Assembly (NCBI RefSeq): GCF_006874475.1
Contig: NZ_VIRM01000054.1
Span: 1-64,000 of the forward strand
Direction: 5' to 3'
DNA length: 64,000 bases
Origin: Microbispora hainanensis
GTDB lineage: Bacteria > Actinomycetota > Actinomycetes > Streptosporangiales > Streptosporangiaceae
Position numbers and translations under genes: made by a program
Part shown: in pieces, positions 36,206 to 45,109 of the stretch
Numbering within the stretch: position 1 is the first letter of the stretch
How the letters are laid out: every line of letters starts with the position of its first letter
The notes under the pieces: model-generated
Told to the model about the DNA's origin: nothing
The model's input: only the letters and a program-made list of their open reading frames with translations
The model's database searches: none

Positions 36206-36371
36206 GACTCGTCCATCTGGACCTTCCGTCTGGATGTCGGACGACATCCTGGCGAATCCTCGACAGACACCGGAACCCCGGGCAGCCGGCGGCCGCGGAC
36301 GACTACCGTCCCGGCCATGGTCCAGCCGGCCCGCCTCATACGAGGCGGAGCGCGCCCGGGGTTCTTTTTTT
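36206..36371 (+). ncRNA. Putative structured RNA ending in a U7 terminator
   Basis: After the small frame comes a perfect 7-bp hairpin (GGATGTC with GACATCC, loop GGAC, 36232-36249). Then an 11-bp long-range helix, GAACCCCGGGC at 36273-36283 with GCCCGGGGTTC at 36354-36364, is followed directly by seven T residues (36365-36371). Inside it sits another 7-bp hairpin (CCGCCTC/GAGGCGG at 36331-36348). The transcript would be about 230 nt with the smORF. T-runs like this are rare in this genome's terminators. It ends 3 bp from the stop of the opposing nitrobindin gene. Confidence 0.45.
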
Positions 36372-36373
36372 CG

Positions 36374-36868
36374 CTATTCGGCTTCGAAGTCGCCGACCCG
36401 CTTGAGCTCCGCCGAGGCGTGCGACTGCAGCGGGTGCCCCAACGCCGCCATGTCGTAGGCGTACATGAGGTTGCCGTTGACCAGGCCGTAGAGCCGGTGG
36501 CCCGCGTTGTACTCCTTGGCCGTCGTGGTCCGCGCGACCACGTCCGTACGCAGCTCGATCTTGTGGAAGACGACCTCTCCCACGTAGATCTCCACGATGC
36601 CGGTCGGATGCGCGAGGCACACCTCGATCTGGCGCTCCGGCTGGATCCGCCAGAATCCCGTCTCCATGGACAGAGGCCGGACCTTGTTGCCCTCGGCGTC
36701 GAGCAGCCACGTGCGGCTTTCGTAGGTCAGGAACGGCTTCCCGATGTGCCCGAAAACGATCTCCTGGCCGAAGTTGGCGCTCTCCATCGTGGGATAGCCG
36801 ATCACCCCGGCCCCCTCCCAGCGGCCCAGGAGGAAGGCGATCGGCTCGAGGTCGGGATGTACGTCCAT
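36374..36868 (-). CDS. Nitrobindin-family heme-binding protein
   Basis: A 164-residue ten-stranded beta-barrel of the nitrobindin (DUF1794, FABP-like) family. The conserved opening is FLLGRWEGAGVIGYP. The C-terminal part NLMYAYDMAALGHPLQSHAS contains the expected proximal heme His. Actinobacterial members bind ferric heme and react with NO or peroxynitrite. ATG 36868 gives the family's start; a longer frame upstream lacks similarity. It is convergent with the putative RNA and divergent from the DsrE-like gene. Confidence 0.9.
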   Translation of the reverse strand: MDVHPDLEPIAFLLGRWEGAGVIGYPTMESANFGQEIVFGHIGKPFLTYESRTWLLDAEGNKVRPLSMETGFWRIQPERQIEVCLAHPTGIVEIYVGEVVFHKIELRTDVVARTTTAKEYNAGHRLYGLVNGNLMYAYDMAALGHPLQSHASAELKRVGDFEAE

Positions 36869-37029
36869 GAATACGAGCTTAGAGGCGGGCGAGCGGCTCC
36901 TCGCACCCCACACCGGCATGCGCCGATTGTCCAACTTGTACGGCATGCGACCGCACACCACCCACCCCCGGCGGACTAGGCTCGGCAGTGCCGCGACGGG
37001 GCAAAGATCGGCGGGAGGGGCACGAAAGC

Positions 37030-37392
37030 ATGGGGAGATCACTGGTGATAAAGGTGACGGCGGGGGCGGACGCCCCGGAGCGCTGCAACCAGGCGTTCAC
37101 GGTCGCGGCGGCCGCGCTGGCGAGCGGTGTCCCGGTCTCGCTGTGGCTGACCGGCGAGTCCGCGTGGTTCGCGCTGCCGGGCCGGGCCAAGGAGTTCACC
37201 CTGGCCGAGGCCGCCCCGCTGGAGGACCTGCTCGACGCCGTGCTCGCCGCGGGCAGGGTCACGCTGTGCACCCAGTGCGCGGCCCGCAGGGGCATCACGG
37301 TGGACGACGTGATCGACGGCGTGCGCATCGCCGGGGCCTCCACGTTCGTCGAGGAGGCCCTGGGCGAGGGCGTGCAGGCGCTGGTCTACTGA
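37030..37392 (+). CDS. DsrE-like family protein
   Basis: A 120-residue single-domain protein of the DsrE/DsrF fold: SLVIKVTAGADAPERCNQAF at the start, AALASGVPVSLWLTGES, then CTQCAARRGITVDDVIDGVR with a CxxC pair. Such proteins act in sulfur transfer or have unknown roles. GGAGGGG precedes the ATG by about 10 bp. It is divergent from nitrobindin and convergent with gatD. Confidence 0.82.
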   Translation: MGRSLVIKVTAGADAPERCNQAFTVAAAALASGVPVSLWLTGESAWFALPGRAKEFTLAEAAPLEDLLDAVLAAGRVTLCTQCAARRGITVDDVIDGVRIAGASTFVEEALGEGVQALVY

Positions 37393-37419
37393 CCCGGCTC
37401 TACTCCACTCGCCGACCGG

Positions 37420-38127
37420 TCAGCTCGGCAGCACCGCGCGCAGTCGTTCGTCGCGCAGCGCCTGATACCAACTGTCGTCGATCGGCGGCAGCGGTCCGGC
37501 CACCCAGCTCAGCAGCAGGTCGGCCAGCGCCGGGTTGCGGGCGAGCGCCGGCCCGTGCAGGTAGGTGCCGATGATGCGGCCCGCGTAGCAGCCCTCGGTG
37601 CCGTCGCCGTTGCCGGTGCCGACGAGGGTGCGCGACAGCGGGCGCACGCCGGGGCCGAGCCTGGTCACGCCCATGTGGTTCTCGAAGCCCGTCAGCGTGG
37701 GCAGCCCCAGCGCGGGGTCCACCTCGGCGGCCAGCTCGCCGACGGAGCGCCGCTCGCCCCGCCCCGAGCTGATGTCCAGCAGGCCGATGCCGGGCACCGG
37801 CTGCCCTTCCTCGCCGCCGAACACCGTGCCCATGATCTGGTAGCCGGCGCAGACCGCCAGCAGGGCGGCGCCGCGCTGGATCGCGGCGTGCAGGCCGCCG
37901 TCGCGGCGCAGCCGCTCGGCCCCGAGGATCTGCGGCCGGTCCTCGCCGCCGCCGATCAGATAGACGTCGCCCTGCTGCGGCACGGGGTCGGACGAGCGCA
38001 CGTGGATGGTCTTGGTCCGGATGCCGCGGGCCCTGGCCCGCTGCTCCAGCACCAGGACGTTGCCCTGGTCCCCGTACGTGCTGAGAAGGTCGGGATAGAT
38101 CCAGACGATGGACAATTCAGACTGCAC
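37420..38127 (-). CDS. gatD: Lipid II isoglutaminyl synthase, glutaminase subunit GatD
   Basis: A 235-residue CobB/CobQ-type class I amidotransferase. The nucleophile motif is LLAVCAGYQIMGTVFGG (Cys in VCAGYQ), with the catalytic His in IIGTYLHGPALARNP. It supplies ammonia to MurT for amidating D-Glu in lipid II. The GTG start lies within the end of murT (11-bp overlap), the conserved murT-gatD operon. Confidence 0.94.
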   Translation of the reverse strand: MQSELSIVWIYPDLLSTYGDQGNVLVLEQRARARGIRTKTIHVRSSDPVPQQGDVYLIGGGEDRPQILGAERLRRDGGLHAAIQRGAALLAVCAGYQIMGTVFGGEEGQPVPGIGLLDISSGRGERRSVGELAAEVDPALGLPTLTGFENHMGVTRLGPGVRPLSRTLVGTGNGDGTEGCYAGRIIGTYLHGPALARNPALADLLLSWVAGPLPPIDDSWYQALRDERLRAVLPS

Positions 38128-39391
38128 GGCCGAACTCCGCTCGGATCTGCTGGAACGCGGTGTAGTTGGCGATCACGTCGATCTTGCCGGGCGCGAGGAG
38201 GCCCACCGCCTGCTCGAACGAGTCGCAGAGCTGGAACGGGACCTCGGCCACGGCCAGCCGCAGCGCGAGGTCGCGGCGGCGCTCGCCGGTGACGAGGACG
38301 GGCCTGCCGCGCAGGATGCGATAGTCGACGTCCCACAGCCAGGAGGTGTCGCGGCCGTCGGGTCCCTGCGCGTTGACCGACAAGATGATCGGCAGCGCCG
38401 GGTCGGCGACGTCGAACGCCTCCAGCCACCCGGCCGGGTTCTTCGCCAGCAGCAGACGCAGCGACCGGCCGTCGCGCTCGACGGTCGTGTAGCGCCCGGC
38501 GACGGAGGTGACCATACGCAGCCGGGGCAGCGACCGGGCGGGGTCGAGGCCGAGGGTCTCGGCGACCGCCAGCGCCACGGCGGCGTTCGCCCGGTTGGCC
38601 TGGCCGGGAAGCTGGAGGTCCAGGCGCCAGTGCCGGCCCCGGGGGTCGGTCACGTACTCCCCGTCGAGCACCCACGTCGGCTCGGGCCGGCGGAAGGTGC
38701 ACTCACGGCACGCCCAGTTGGTCTCGGCCATCTGCGCCGCGGTGAGGCCCTGGCCGCCGTTGCCGAACCCGGAGCGGTCGAGCGGGCCGCCGCACTCGGG
38801 GCAGCACCAGGAGTCCTCACGCCAGCGCTGCCCCGCCGACACCCAGGTGACCCGGGCGGCGGTGGACGCGCTCCAGGTGACCAGCGGGTCGTCGCAGTTG
38901 GCGATCACGTGCACGGGCCTGCCAGCGAGGGCGCGGCGCCACTTCTGGGCGAGCAGCCAGATCTCGGCCGCCCGGTCCATCTGGTCGCGGCTCAGGTTCA
39001 TGAGGCAGACGATCCCGGCGTGGGTCGTGTCGAGGACCTCGGGGAGGTATTTCTCGTCGACCTCCAGCACGCCGTACGGCGCGTCCTTGTTGGAGGCGAG
39101 CGCCGACACGTGCCCGGCGGGCATGTTGGCGCCGAAGGCGTTGGTCGCGACGTCGCCGAATTCCTGCAGTGCCGAGGTGATCAGACGCGTCGTCGTGGTC
39201 TTGCCGTTCGTGGCGCTGACCAGGACGAGCTTGCGGTCGGCCGCGAGCTTGCGCAGCAGGTCGGGCTCCAGCATGAGGCCGACCCTGCCGCCGATCACCG
39301 AGCCGTCGCCACGCCCGGTGGCCCTGGACAGCGTCGCGGCCGTGCGGCCCAGGGCGCTGGCGAGCTGCGCCCGCAACGGAAGCTGACTCAT
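38117..39391 (-). CDS. murT: Lipid II isoglutaminyl synthase, Mur-ligase-like subunit MurT
   Basis: A 424-residue Mur-ligase-fold protein. The P-loop is LVSATNGKTTTTRLI near residues 60-74. The ATPase/Mg motif is in GVLEVDEKYLPEVLD. A four-Cys zinc ribbon characteristic of MurT is seen in CCPECGG and WACRECTF. The C-terminal DUF1727 domain follows. With GatD it amidates the alpha-carboxylate of D-glutamate in peptidoglycan precursors. An array of 11-bp repeats starts 17 bp upstream of its ATG. Confidence 0.94.
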   Translation of the reverse strand: MSQLPLRAQLASALGRTAATLSRATGRGDGSVIGGRVGLMLEPDLLRKLAADRKLVLVSATNGKTTTTRLITSALQEFGDVATNAFGANMPAGHVSALASNKDAPYGVLEVDEKYLPEVLDTTHAGIVCLMNLSRDQMDRAAEIWLLAQKWRRALAGRPVHVIANCDDPLVTWSASTAARVTWVSAGQRWREDSWCCPECGGPLDRSGFGNGGQGLTAAQMAETNWACRECTFRRPEPTWVLDGEYVTDPRGRHWRLDLQLPGQANRANAAVALAVAETLGLDPARSLPRLRMVTSVAGRYTTVERDGRSLRLLLAKNPAGWLEAFDVADPALPIILSVNAQGPDGRDTSWLWDVDYRILRGRPVLVTGERRRDLALRLAVAEVPFQLCDSFEQAVGLLAPGKIDVIANYTAFQQIRAEFGRAV

Positions 39392-39408
39392 GCCGAGATC
39401 CTAACCGC

Positions 39409-39485
39409 GCCCGACGCCTGCCCGACGCCTGCCCGACGCCTGCACGACGCCTCCACGGAGCCTGCGCCGAGCCCGCGCCGAGCCC
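39409..39485. repeat. Seven 11-bp tandem repeats upstream of murT
   Basis: GCCCGACGCCT is repeated at 39409, 39420 and 39431, then as GCACGACGCCT (39442), CCACGGAGCCT (39453) and GCGCCGAGCCC twice (39464, 39475). The array occupies most of the gap between murT and the broken DinB gene. Confidence 0.92.
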
Positions 39486-39517
39486 GCGCCGGCGTGGCGG
39501 CGCCGAGCCGCGCCGTC

Positions 39518-39917
39518 CTACGGCGTCCCGCGATCACCCGGCCGCCGGGCCCGATAGAGGTCGCGGAGCAGCGCGACCTCGGCGCCGTGGTGGATGATCT
39601 CCCGGTTCACACGCAAGCCACTGAATCCGCTCCATCGTCAGCGTGCCGCCGCCGAAGTGGTAGTCGGCGCGCTGCGCGAGCGTCTGGCCGATGTGCGCCA
39701 GCCGCCAGGCGACGGTGGTCAGCGGGGCCGGCTCGGGCGCCGGGAACGCCCAGTCCAGCGCGAAGGCGCCGTCGGGCCGCGCGCGGATCGACCAGCATCC
39801 CTCCGCCGGCTCCCACAGATATTCCGCGTCGCCGAGGCCGGACATGCGTGGCCGGAGCTGGTTCTCCCAGTGCCAGGTGAGCTGGGACGCGAGTCGCCGC
39901 AGACGAGAGGAGGGCAT
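39518..39917 (-). pseudogene. DinB-family protein, internally deleted and frameshifted
   Basis: The first 85 or so residues follow the DinB/DUF664 pattern (LASQLTWHWENQLRPRMSGL, PLTTVAWRLAHIGQTLAQRA). After FGGGTLTMERIQWLA the frame ends in unrelated sequence with a stop at 39534. In another frame the expected C-terminus appears: VNREIIHHGAEVALLRDLYR, ending at 39518. The middle of the domain (about 60 residues) is absent, so the gene appears to have lost an internal segment and shifted frame. Confidence 0.75.
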
Positions 39918-39952
39918 GGGCTCTCGGGACTCCTTGCGGGGGTTGGGGGGGA

Positions 39953-42900
39953 TCACGATCCGAAGGACAGCTCCGCGGGGGTGTCGCCGTCGAACGGCAG
40001 GACGAACCGGCGCGGCCAGGACAGCACGGTCTCCAGCCAGCCCGCGCTCATCGTCTGGGCCACGTATTTGACCCGTTCGCGCGGCTCCACCCCGATGGCG
40101 ACCGTCGTCACGTCGCGCTGGATGCCCTCGTGCTCGTCGTCGCCCAGGATGACCCGCCAGGCCAGGGCCCGGTTGCGGTCGACCTCCATCGACAGCGGGT
40201 GGTGGCGCAGCGCCTTGGCGCGGTGGCCGAGCAGCTCGGTGCGCACGCCGACGGCGACCCCGCCCTCGGCCGGCTCGGCGCCGTTGACCCCCTGATGGGG
40301 GTACGGCCGGCCGGCGGGGTCGGTGCCGAACAGCGGATACTCCATCGCCGGGGCCGGGCTGCGCAGGTTGGGCGCCGGATGCCCGAACGGGAACAGCCGG
40401 TCCACCTCGTGCAGCCAGCGGACCTGCGGGATCACCCAGGCCGCGCCCGGCCGCTCGCCCGCCCGCATCGGCGGCTCGCTCTCTCCGCCGTCCGCCTGGC
40501 CCGCCGCCAGCAGTCCGGCGGCGACCTCGGCGGCCTTCTCGGTGAGCAGCGCGGGATCGAACCACGTCCGCAGCGACCAGGCGCGGCGCGCGACCGACCG
40601 CTCGACCAGCGTGGCCAGCAGGCACTCGCGCCGCTTGGCCGGCAGCTCCGCCCAGATGTCGGCGAGCACGCGCGGCACGCCCGGCAGCGACCGGTTCGTC
40701 ACGAACGCCAGCACGACCGTGTCGGTCCAGATCCGCAGCCACGCCCACTCCGGGGCCACGGCGAGCAGGTCGGCCTCGCGCAGCTCGACCAGCGTGCACG
40801 CCTTCCCCGTACGGCACTCGCGCCCGCAGGCCGCCGAACGGCGCCCGCAGATCGGCGGCACCGGGCCGAGCGTCTCGCGTTCGCGGTCCTCGCCCAGGGG
40901 CACCTGGACGCGCAGCGGGCGGTCCATGCCGTCGGCGAACACCGCGGCGAAGCCCGGCTGGAGCGACACCACCTGGCGCGACTGGTCCTCGCTCAGATTC
41001 ATCGCCGCCCCGACGAGCGCGCGGTCGTCCTCGGCCGGAAGCCGGTGCACGACCTTGAGCGCGGTGTTCTTCACCACGTCGGAGACGAGCTTGGTGGGGA
41101 TCTGCTCGGCCACGATGATGCCTTCGCCGTACGCCCTGATCTCGGCGAGCATCCCGGCCAGCAGCTCGACGGCGTGGGTGGAGGCCCGCTGGGAGCCCCG
41201 GTCGCGCAGCAGCCGGTGGGCCTCCTCGATGACGATGACGTGCCGCAGGCCGCCCGCGCCGTCCTCGCCCCGCGGTTCCGAGCGGGCGCGCATGCGCAGG
41301 TGCTCCACGATGCGGATGATCAGCGTGCCCATGAGGAACGCCTTGTCCTCGTCGTTGGCCACGTCCTCGATCGCGAGCACGACATTGCGCTGGAGCAGGC
41401 CGCCGATGTCGGCCGGATGGCCGCCCTCGAAGAACCGGCCCGCACTGCCGACGCGCAGGCTGCGCAGGCGCAGGCTGATGAAGCCCTCGACGTCGGCCTG
41501 GACCTCGTTGCCGTAGCCGATCTCCTGGATGACCTCCAGCGCCTGCTGCTGGAGCTGCTCCAGGGTCGGCACGGCCGGCTGCACGGCGGCACCCGGGATG
41601 CCGCCGCCGGTGACCACGTCCCAGCCGTTGGCCTCGTAGACGCGCTGCAGCGCCAGCGACATGATCTGCGGGAACGGCTCCTCGGCGTCGAACGCCGCCA
41701 TGAACAGCGCCCTGACCATGTCGATGTGGGCCTGCACGGGATAGCCGGGCTCGGGCGCGAGCGGGTTGACGCTGATCGGCACGTTGTCGGGCGCCGAGGG
41801 GTTGATGACGGTCAGCGGCGCGAGGTGCTCCACCCGGCCCGCCATCGCGGCATACTCCGACTTGGCCGGCTCGATGGCCAGCCACGGGATGCCCGCCTTG
41901 GTGAGCTGCTCAAGCAGGTGGCGTACGGTCTGCGACTTGCCCGAGCCGGTGGCGCCGGTGACGAAGGCGTGGCGGTTCAGCGTGGCCAGCGGCACCCGGA
42001 ACGTCCCGACGGCGCGGTCCTGCCCGTCGACGATCGCGCCCAGGTCGACGGTCTCCGCCGAGCCCTCGACCTCGGTCTCGCTCGTCACGTCGAAGAAGCC
42101 CGCGTCGAGCACCCGGACCCCCGGCACCTCGCGGCGCGGCAGCCCGGCGAGCGCGGCGAGGGCCCCGGCCGTCGCCGCGAACGGCGCCGCCGCGCCGTCG
42201 GCCGAGTCCTGGAGGTCGACGGCCAGCGCCTCCCCGAAGCCGTACACGGACTCGCAGGTGCCGTCGCCGGACAGGGCGGGCAGCGACATCGCGCTGCGCA
42301 GCCGATAGGGGTGGTGGCTCATCTCCACCGAGCCGACCAGCACCGGCGCGATCTGGCGCAGTTCGTCGGGGCCGGCCGCGCCGGCCAGCACCCGGACGTT
42401 CCACAGGCCCGCCTCGCGGAAGGCGTCGAGCTCCTGCATCCTGCGCTCGGCCCGCTCGGCGTCGAACCGCGACCGCTCCGACGCGTCGCCATACTGGCGC
42501 AGCACGTTGAGCTGGGTGCGCAGGTGGGCCACCTCGGCGTCGAGCAGGTCGGTCGGCTCGGCGACCACCACCCACGCGAACGGCCGGGACATGAGCGTGA
42601 CCAGCGTCGACTCGAACAATGTGGGCCGCTTCGTCTCGTCGGGCTCCGGCTCGCGCCTGCCGTAGAGCGGCGGGGCCTGCCGGCCGGGGCACGGCGTCCA
42701 GACGAGGTCGGCGAGGTCGGCCAGCCACTCGTCGCCGATCTCCACGCCGCGCGCGCCGCCGGGGAACAGCAGCGGCTGCGGGCCGGTGACCGGCGGCTCC
42801 GGCGTGGTCGCCGCCCGCTTGGGCGGCTTGGGCGGTGTGAGCGGTCCCGCGTTGGTGATGAGCTCCAGCGGCGCACCCGAACCTCGCGACAGCCAGCCGA

Positions 42901-43042
42901 TGACGAACGGCCGGTTGCGCTGCGCGGCGGACAGGACCGCGGGGAGCACCGTGACGAAGTCCCACTCCGCGGACGAACTACGCGATGGGGCGGTGATCGC
43001 CTGAATCCGGTACCACGGCCCGCTCAGGGGAAACGGCTGCAT
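39953..43042 (-). CDS. HerA/FtsK-like ATPase, large
   Basis: A 1029-residue ATPase. The N-terminal 350 residues are unassigned. The P-loop GATGSGKSQTVRHLL lies near 360-375, and the HerA-type Walker B VIVIEEAHRLLRDRG near 598-612, followed by the sensor region IRAYGEGIIVAEQIPTKLVS that marks HerA/VirB4-like hexameric translocases. A four-Cys cluster (ICGRRSAACGRECRTGKAC) near 730-745 may bind zinc. The C-terminal 250 residues are of unknown type. ATG 43042 is preferred over ATG 43102. The preceding gene encodes a membrane-anchored partner, so a DNA or protein pump at the membrane is likely (inference). Confidence 0.82.
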   Translation of the reverse strand: MQPFPLSGPWYRIQAITAPSRSSSAEWDFVTVLPAVLSAAQRNRPFVIGWLSRGSGAPLELITNAGPLTPPKPPKRAATTPEPPVTGPQPLLFPGGARGVEIGDEWLADLADLVWTPCPGRQAPPLYGRREPEPDETKRPTLFESTLVTLMSRPFAWVVVAEPTDLLDAEVAHLRTQLNVLRQYGDASERSRFDAERAERRMQELDAFREAGLWNVRVLAGAAGPDELRQIAPVLVGSVEMSHHPYRLRSAMSLPALSGDGTCESVYGFGEALAVDLQDSADGAAAPFAATAGALAALAGLPRREVPGVRVLDAGFFDVTSETEVEGSAETVDLGAIVDGQDRAVGTFRVPLATLNRHAFVTGATGSGKSQTVRHLLEQLTKAGIPWLAIEPAKSEYAAMAGRVEHLAPLTVINPSAPDNVPISVNPLAPEPGYPVQAHIDMVRALFMAAFDAEEPFPQIMSLALQRVYEANGWDVVTGGGIPGAAVQPAVPTLEQLQQQALEVIQEIGYGNEVQADVEGFISLRLRSLRVGSAGRFFEGGHPADIGGLLQRNVVLAIEDVANDEDKAFLMGTLIIRIVEHLRMRARSEPRGEDGAGGLRHVIVIEEAHRLLRDRGSQRASTHAVELLAGMLAEIRAYGEGIIVAEQIPTKLVSDVVKNTALKVVHRLPAEDDRALVGAAMNLSEDQSRQVVSLQPGFAAVFADGMDRPLRVQVPLGEDRERETLGPVPPICGRRSAACGRECRTGKACTLVELREADLLAVAPEWAWLRIWTDTVVLAFVTNRSLPGVPRVLADIWAELPAKRRECLLATLVERSVARRAWSLRTWFDPALLTEKAAEVAAGLLAAGQADGGESEPPMRAGERPGAAWVIPQVRWLHEVDRLFPFGHPAPNLRSPAPAMEYPLFGTDPAGRPYPHQGVNGAEPAEGGVAVGVRTELLGHRAKALRHHPLSMEVDRNRALAWRVILGDDEHEGIQRDVTTVAIGVEPRERVKYVAQTMSAGWLETVLSWPRRFVLPFDGDTPAELSFGS

Positions 43043-43168
43043 CAGACCCCTCAGGTGACGACGAACAGGGGAGAGACTCCTCGAACGATCACGGCCGCAC
43101 ACCCCGGTTGACGATGCCCTTACCGACAGCGGACGGTGTCATGGGCGCGTACGACGTTTCGGAGGCGC

Positions 43169-45109
43169 TCATGACCGCTTGCGCCAGTCGAGGCGGGGCG
43201 GCGGTGGGCCCAGGTTAGGGGGCACGTTCGGAGGCACGTCGGGCAGCACGGGCTCCTCCGGCTCCGGCTCGGGGTCGGGCTCGGGGGGCGCGAGGGCGGC
43301 CCGCCGGATCTCCTCGAACTCCCCCAGCGTCGTCTTGGGGAAGGTGAGTATCGCCGGGTTCGCATCGGCGAGGCGCACCTGGCGTCCCTCCGCCGTCGAA
43401 TAGGTGACGATCACGGAGGTCGTCGGGAGCTGCTGGAGCTGGTGCGGCTCGACCAGGAACTCCCGCGACCGCTGCAGGACCCCGTCGGCCACCGTGGGCG
43501 CGCGCCGCCCCCACTCGGTCGACTCGGTGATGTCCTCGCGCAGGTCGCCCTCGCCCTTCTCCTCCCCCTCCGTACGGCTCTCGCCCACGGTGGAGGTGTA
43601 GTAGCCGCTGGGGCCGTTGACCGCGGTGCTGAACGTCTCGGTGAGCTGGGCGAGCTCCAGACGGTGCTCGGTGCCGACGTGCTCGCTGGCCACCCGGGCG
43701 TCCTCGGCGTTGCCCAGGCGCATGAACGCGACCGCCGCGTGTCCCCGGCCGAGCCGCTCCCGCACGGTCGGGGTGAGGCTGCGGTAGGTCAGCACGAGCC
43801 CGGTGCGCGAGGTCTCGCAGGCGTCCATGAGCCGGTCGAGCACGTCGCCGCGCAGCTTGTCGGCCCCCGCCACGATGATCGTGTGATACCAGGGCCGCTC
43901 GCTGGCCGGCGACTGCCGCAGGATGTGCGTGAGCGCGGTCGCGACGTAGGTCCCGAGCACCCGGTTGCCGAAGACCCCCGCCTGCCGGTCCATGCTGACG
44001 ACGCGCAGCCGCGCGGGCGGCAGCCGTACGGCCTGGGAGCCCAGCGTCTCCAGCTTGCGCAGCTGCGACTCCAGCGCCCAGGCCCGCTCGATGACCACCC
44101 GGTCGGCCACACCCCGGCCGAACAGCGTGCCGATGCGTTCGAGCTGCGACGCCGTGAGCAGGCCGTCCTTCATGTCGTCGCGCGGGTCGCCCACCTGGGC
44201 CAGCGCCCGCAGGGCGGCGGTGACCTGGCTGATCGTCGCGTTCTCGCCCAGGACCTCCAGCACGCGCTCCAGGATCGCGTTGTCGAAGCCGATGTCCCTG
44301 CTGGTCTCCTCGCTGACGCTCACCACGTGGGCGAGCACGTCGGCGAACGCCTCGGGCTTGAGCGTCGCGCCCAGGTCGAGCCGGGGCAGGTCCACCGGGA
44401 GCACCCAGACGAGCGGGTCGTCCCCGCCCCTGCGCGCCAGCTCGATCAGGTCCTTGGCGATCGCGCCCTCCGACAGGTCGAGCACGGTCAGGTGGCCGCC
44501 GCTGTAGAGCCGGGTCGCGCCGATCAGCGTGACCAGCGCCGACCAGCCGGTCAGCGTGCCCCCGGCCACGTCGACCCGGTCGATGTCGTCGGGGACCGCC
44601 ACGGCATACCAGGTGATCTGCCGGTCGAAGCGGTTCTTCTTCTCGGCCCAGTCGCGGTATTTCGCGGCGTGCTCCTCCTGGGCCATGACGATCTCGCGCT
44701 GGCGGCGTTCCTGCTCGCGCAGCGCCTTGCGCCGGCGCTCGTCGAGCCGCTCGTCGACCGTACGGTCGCCCTGCCGGATGGCGTAGGTGCAGATGGCGGC
44801 CACACCGCCCGCGGCGACGAGGCCCAGCGCCACGAACGACCAGGTGAGCAGGCCGGTCACGCCGAGGATCAGGATCCCGGTGGCCACGACGGCCATGAAC
44901 GTGCGGAAGATCTTGACCGGGCGGTTGAGCAGGTCCTTCTGCAGCCGCTCCCGGTGGACCCACTCGGTGTCCACCGGAGGCTCGGTGACGTCCTCCCTGG
45001 CGGGTCGCTTCGGCGGCGGCCCGGGATCCGGGTACAGCAGTGCGTACTGCCAGCCCAGGTAGATCCGATCCGCCTGCAACTGGGCATGCTCGGGGTGCGG
45101 GTCGCCCAC
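43169..45109 (-). CDS. Membrane-anchored ATPase-like partner protein
   Basis: A 646-residue protein. Two adjacent membrane helices (FRTFMAVVATGILILGVTGL and FVALGLVAAGGVAAICTYAI) near residues 68-108 are followed by a long charged coiled coil (about 115-165). A large cytoplasmic domain contains HTIIVAGADKLRGDVLDRLM, TGLVLTYRSLTPTVRERLGR and VAFMRLGNAEDARVASEHVG, resembling the end of TraG/VirD4-type coupling ATPases, but no Walker A is visible. The tail is Pro/Glu rich. It sits just upstream of the HerA-like gene (126-bp gap) and divergent from three exported proteins. Function is unknown. Confidence 0.75.
   Translation of the reverse strand: MGDPHPEHAQLQADRIYLGWQYALLYPDPGPPPKRPAREDVTEPPVDTEWVHRERLQKDLLNRPVKIFRTFMAVVATGILILGVTGLLTWSFVALGLVAAGGVAAICTYAIRQGDRTVDERLDERRRKALREQERRQREIVMAQEEHAAKYRDWAEKKNRFDRQITWYAVAVPDDIDRVDVAGGTLTGWSALVTLIGATRLYSGGHLTVLDLSEGAIAKDLIELARRGGDDPLVWVLPVDLPRLDLGATLKPEAFADVLAHVVSVSEETSRDIGFDNAILERVLEVLGENATISQVTAALRALAQVGDPRDDMKDGLLTASQLERIGTLFGRGVADRVVIERAWALESQLRKLETLGSQAVRLPPARLRVVSMDRQAGVFGNRVLGTYVATALTHILRQSPASERPWYHTIIVAGADKLRGDVLDRLMDACETSRTGLVLTYRSLTPTVRERLGRGHAAVAFMRLGNAEDARVASEHVGTEHRLELAQLTETFSTAVNGPSGYYTSTVGESRTEGEEKGEGDLREDITESTEWGRRAPTVADGVLQRSREFLVEPHQLQQLPTTSVIVTYSTAEGRQVRLADANPAILTFPKTTLGEFEEIRRAALAPPEPDPEPEPEEPVLPDVPPNVPPNLGPPPPRLDWRKRS

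Noticed and set aside
36168-36458. A 96-codon plus-strand frame starting TTG inside the small RNA-like unit
   Set aside because: It runs through the terminator-like U7 tract and into the antisense of nitrobindin, and its start has no fitting ribosome site compared with the ATG four bases upstream.
40130-43111. Nearly 1000-codon open frame on the plus strand opposite the HerA-like ATPase gene
   Set aside because: It mirrors the true gene codon by codon in GC-rich DNA. Its product is rich in Arg, Gly, Val, Asp and His with no domain pattern, while the minus strand gives clear Walker motifs.
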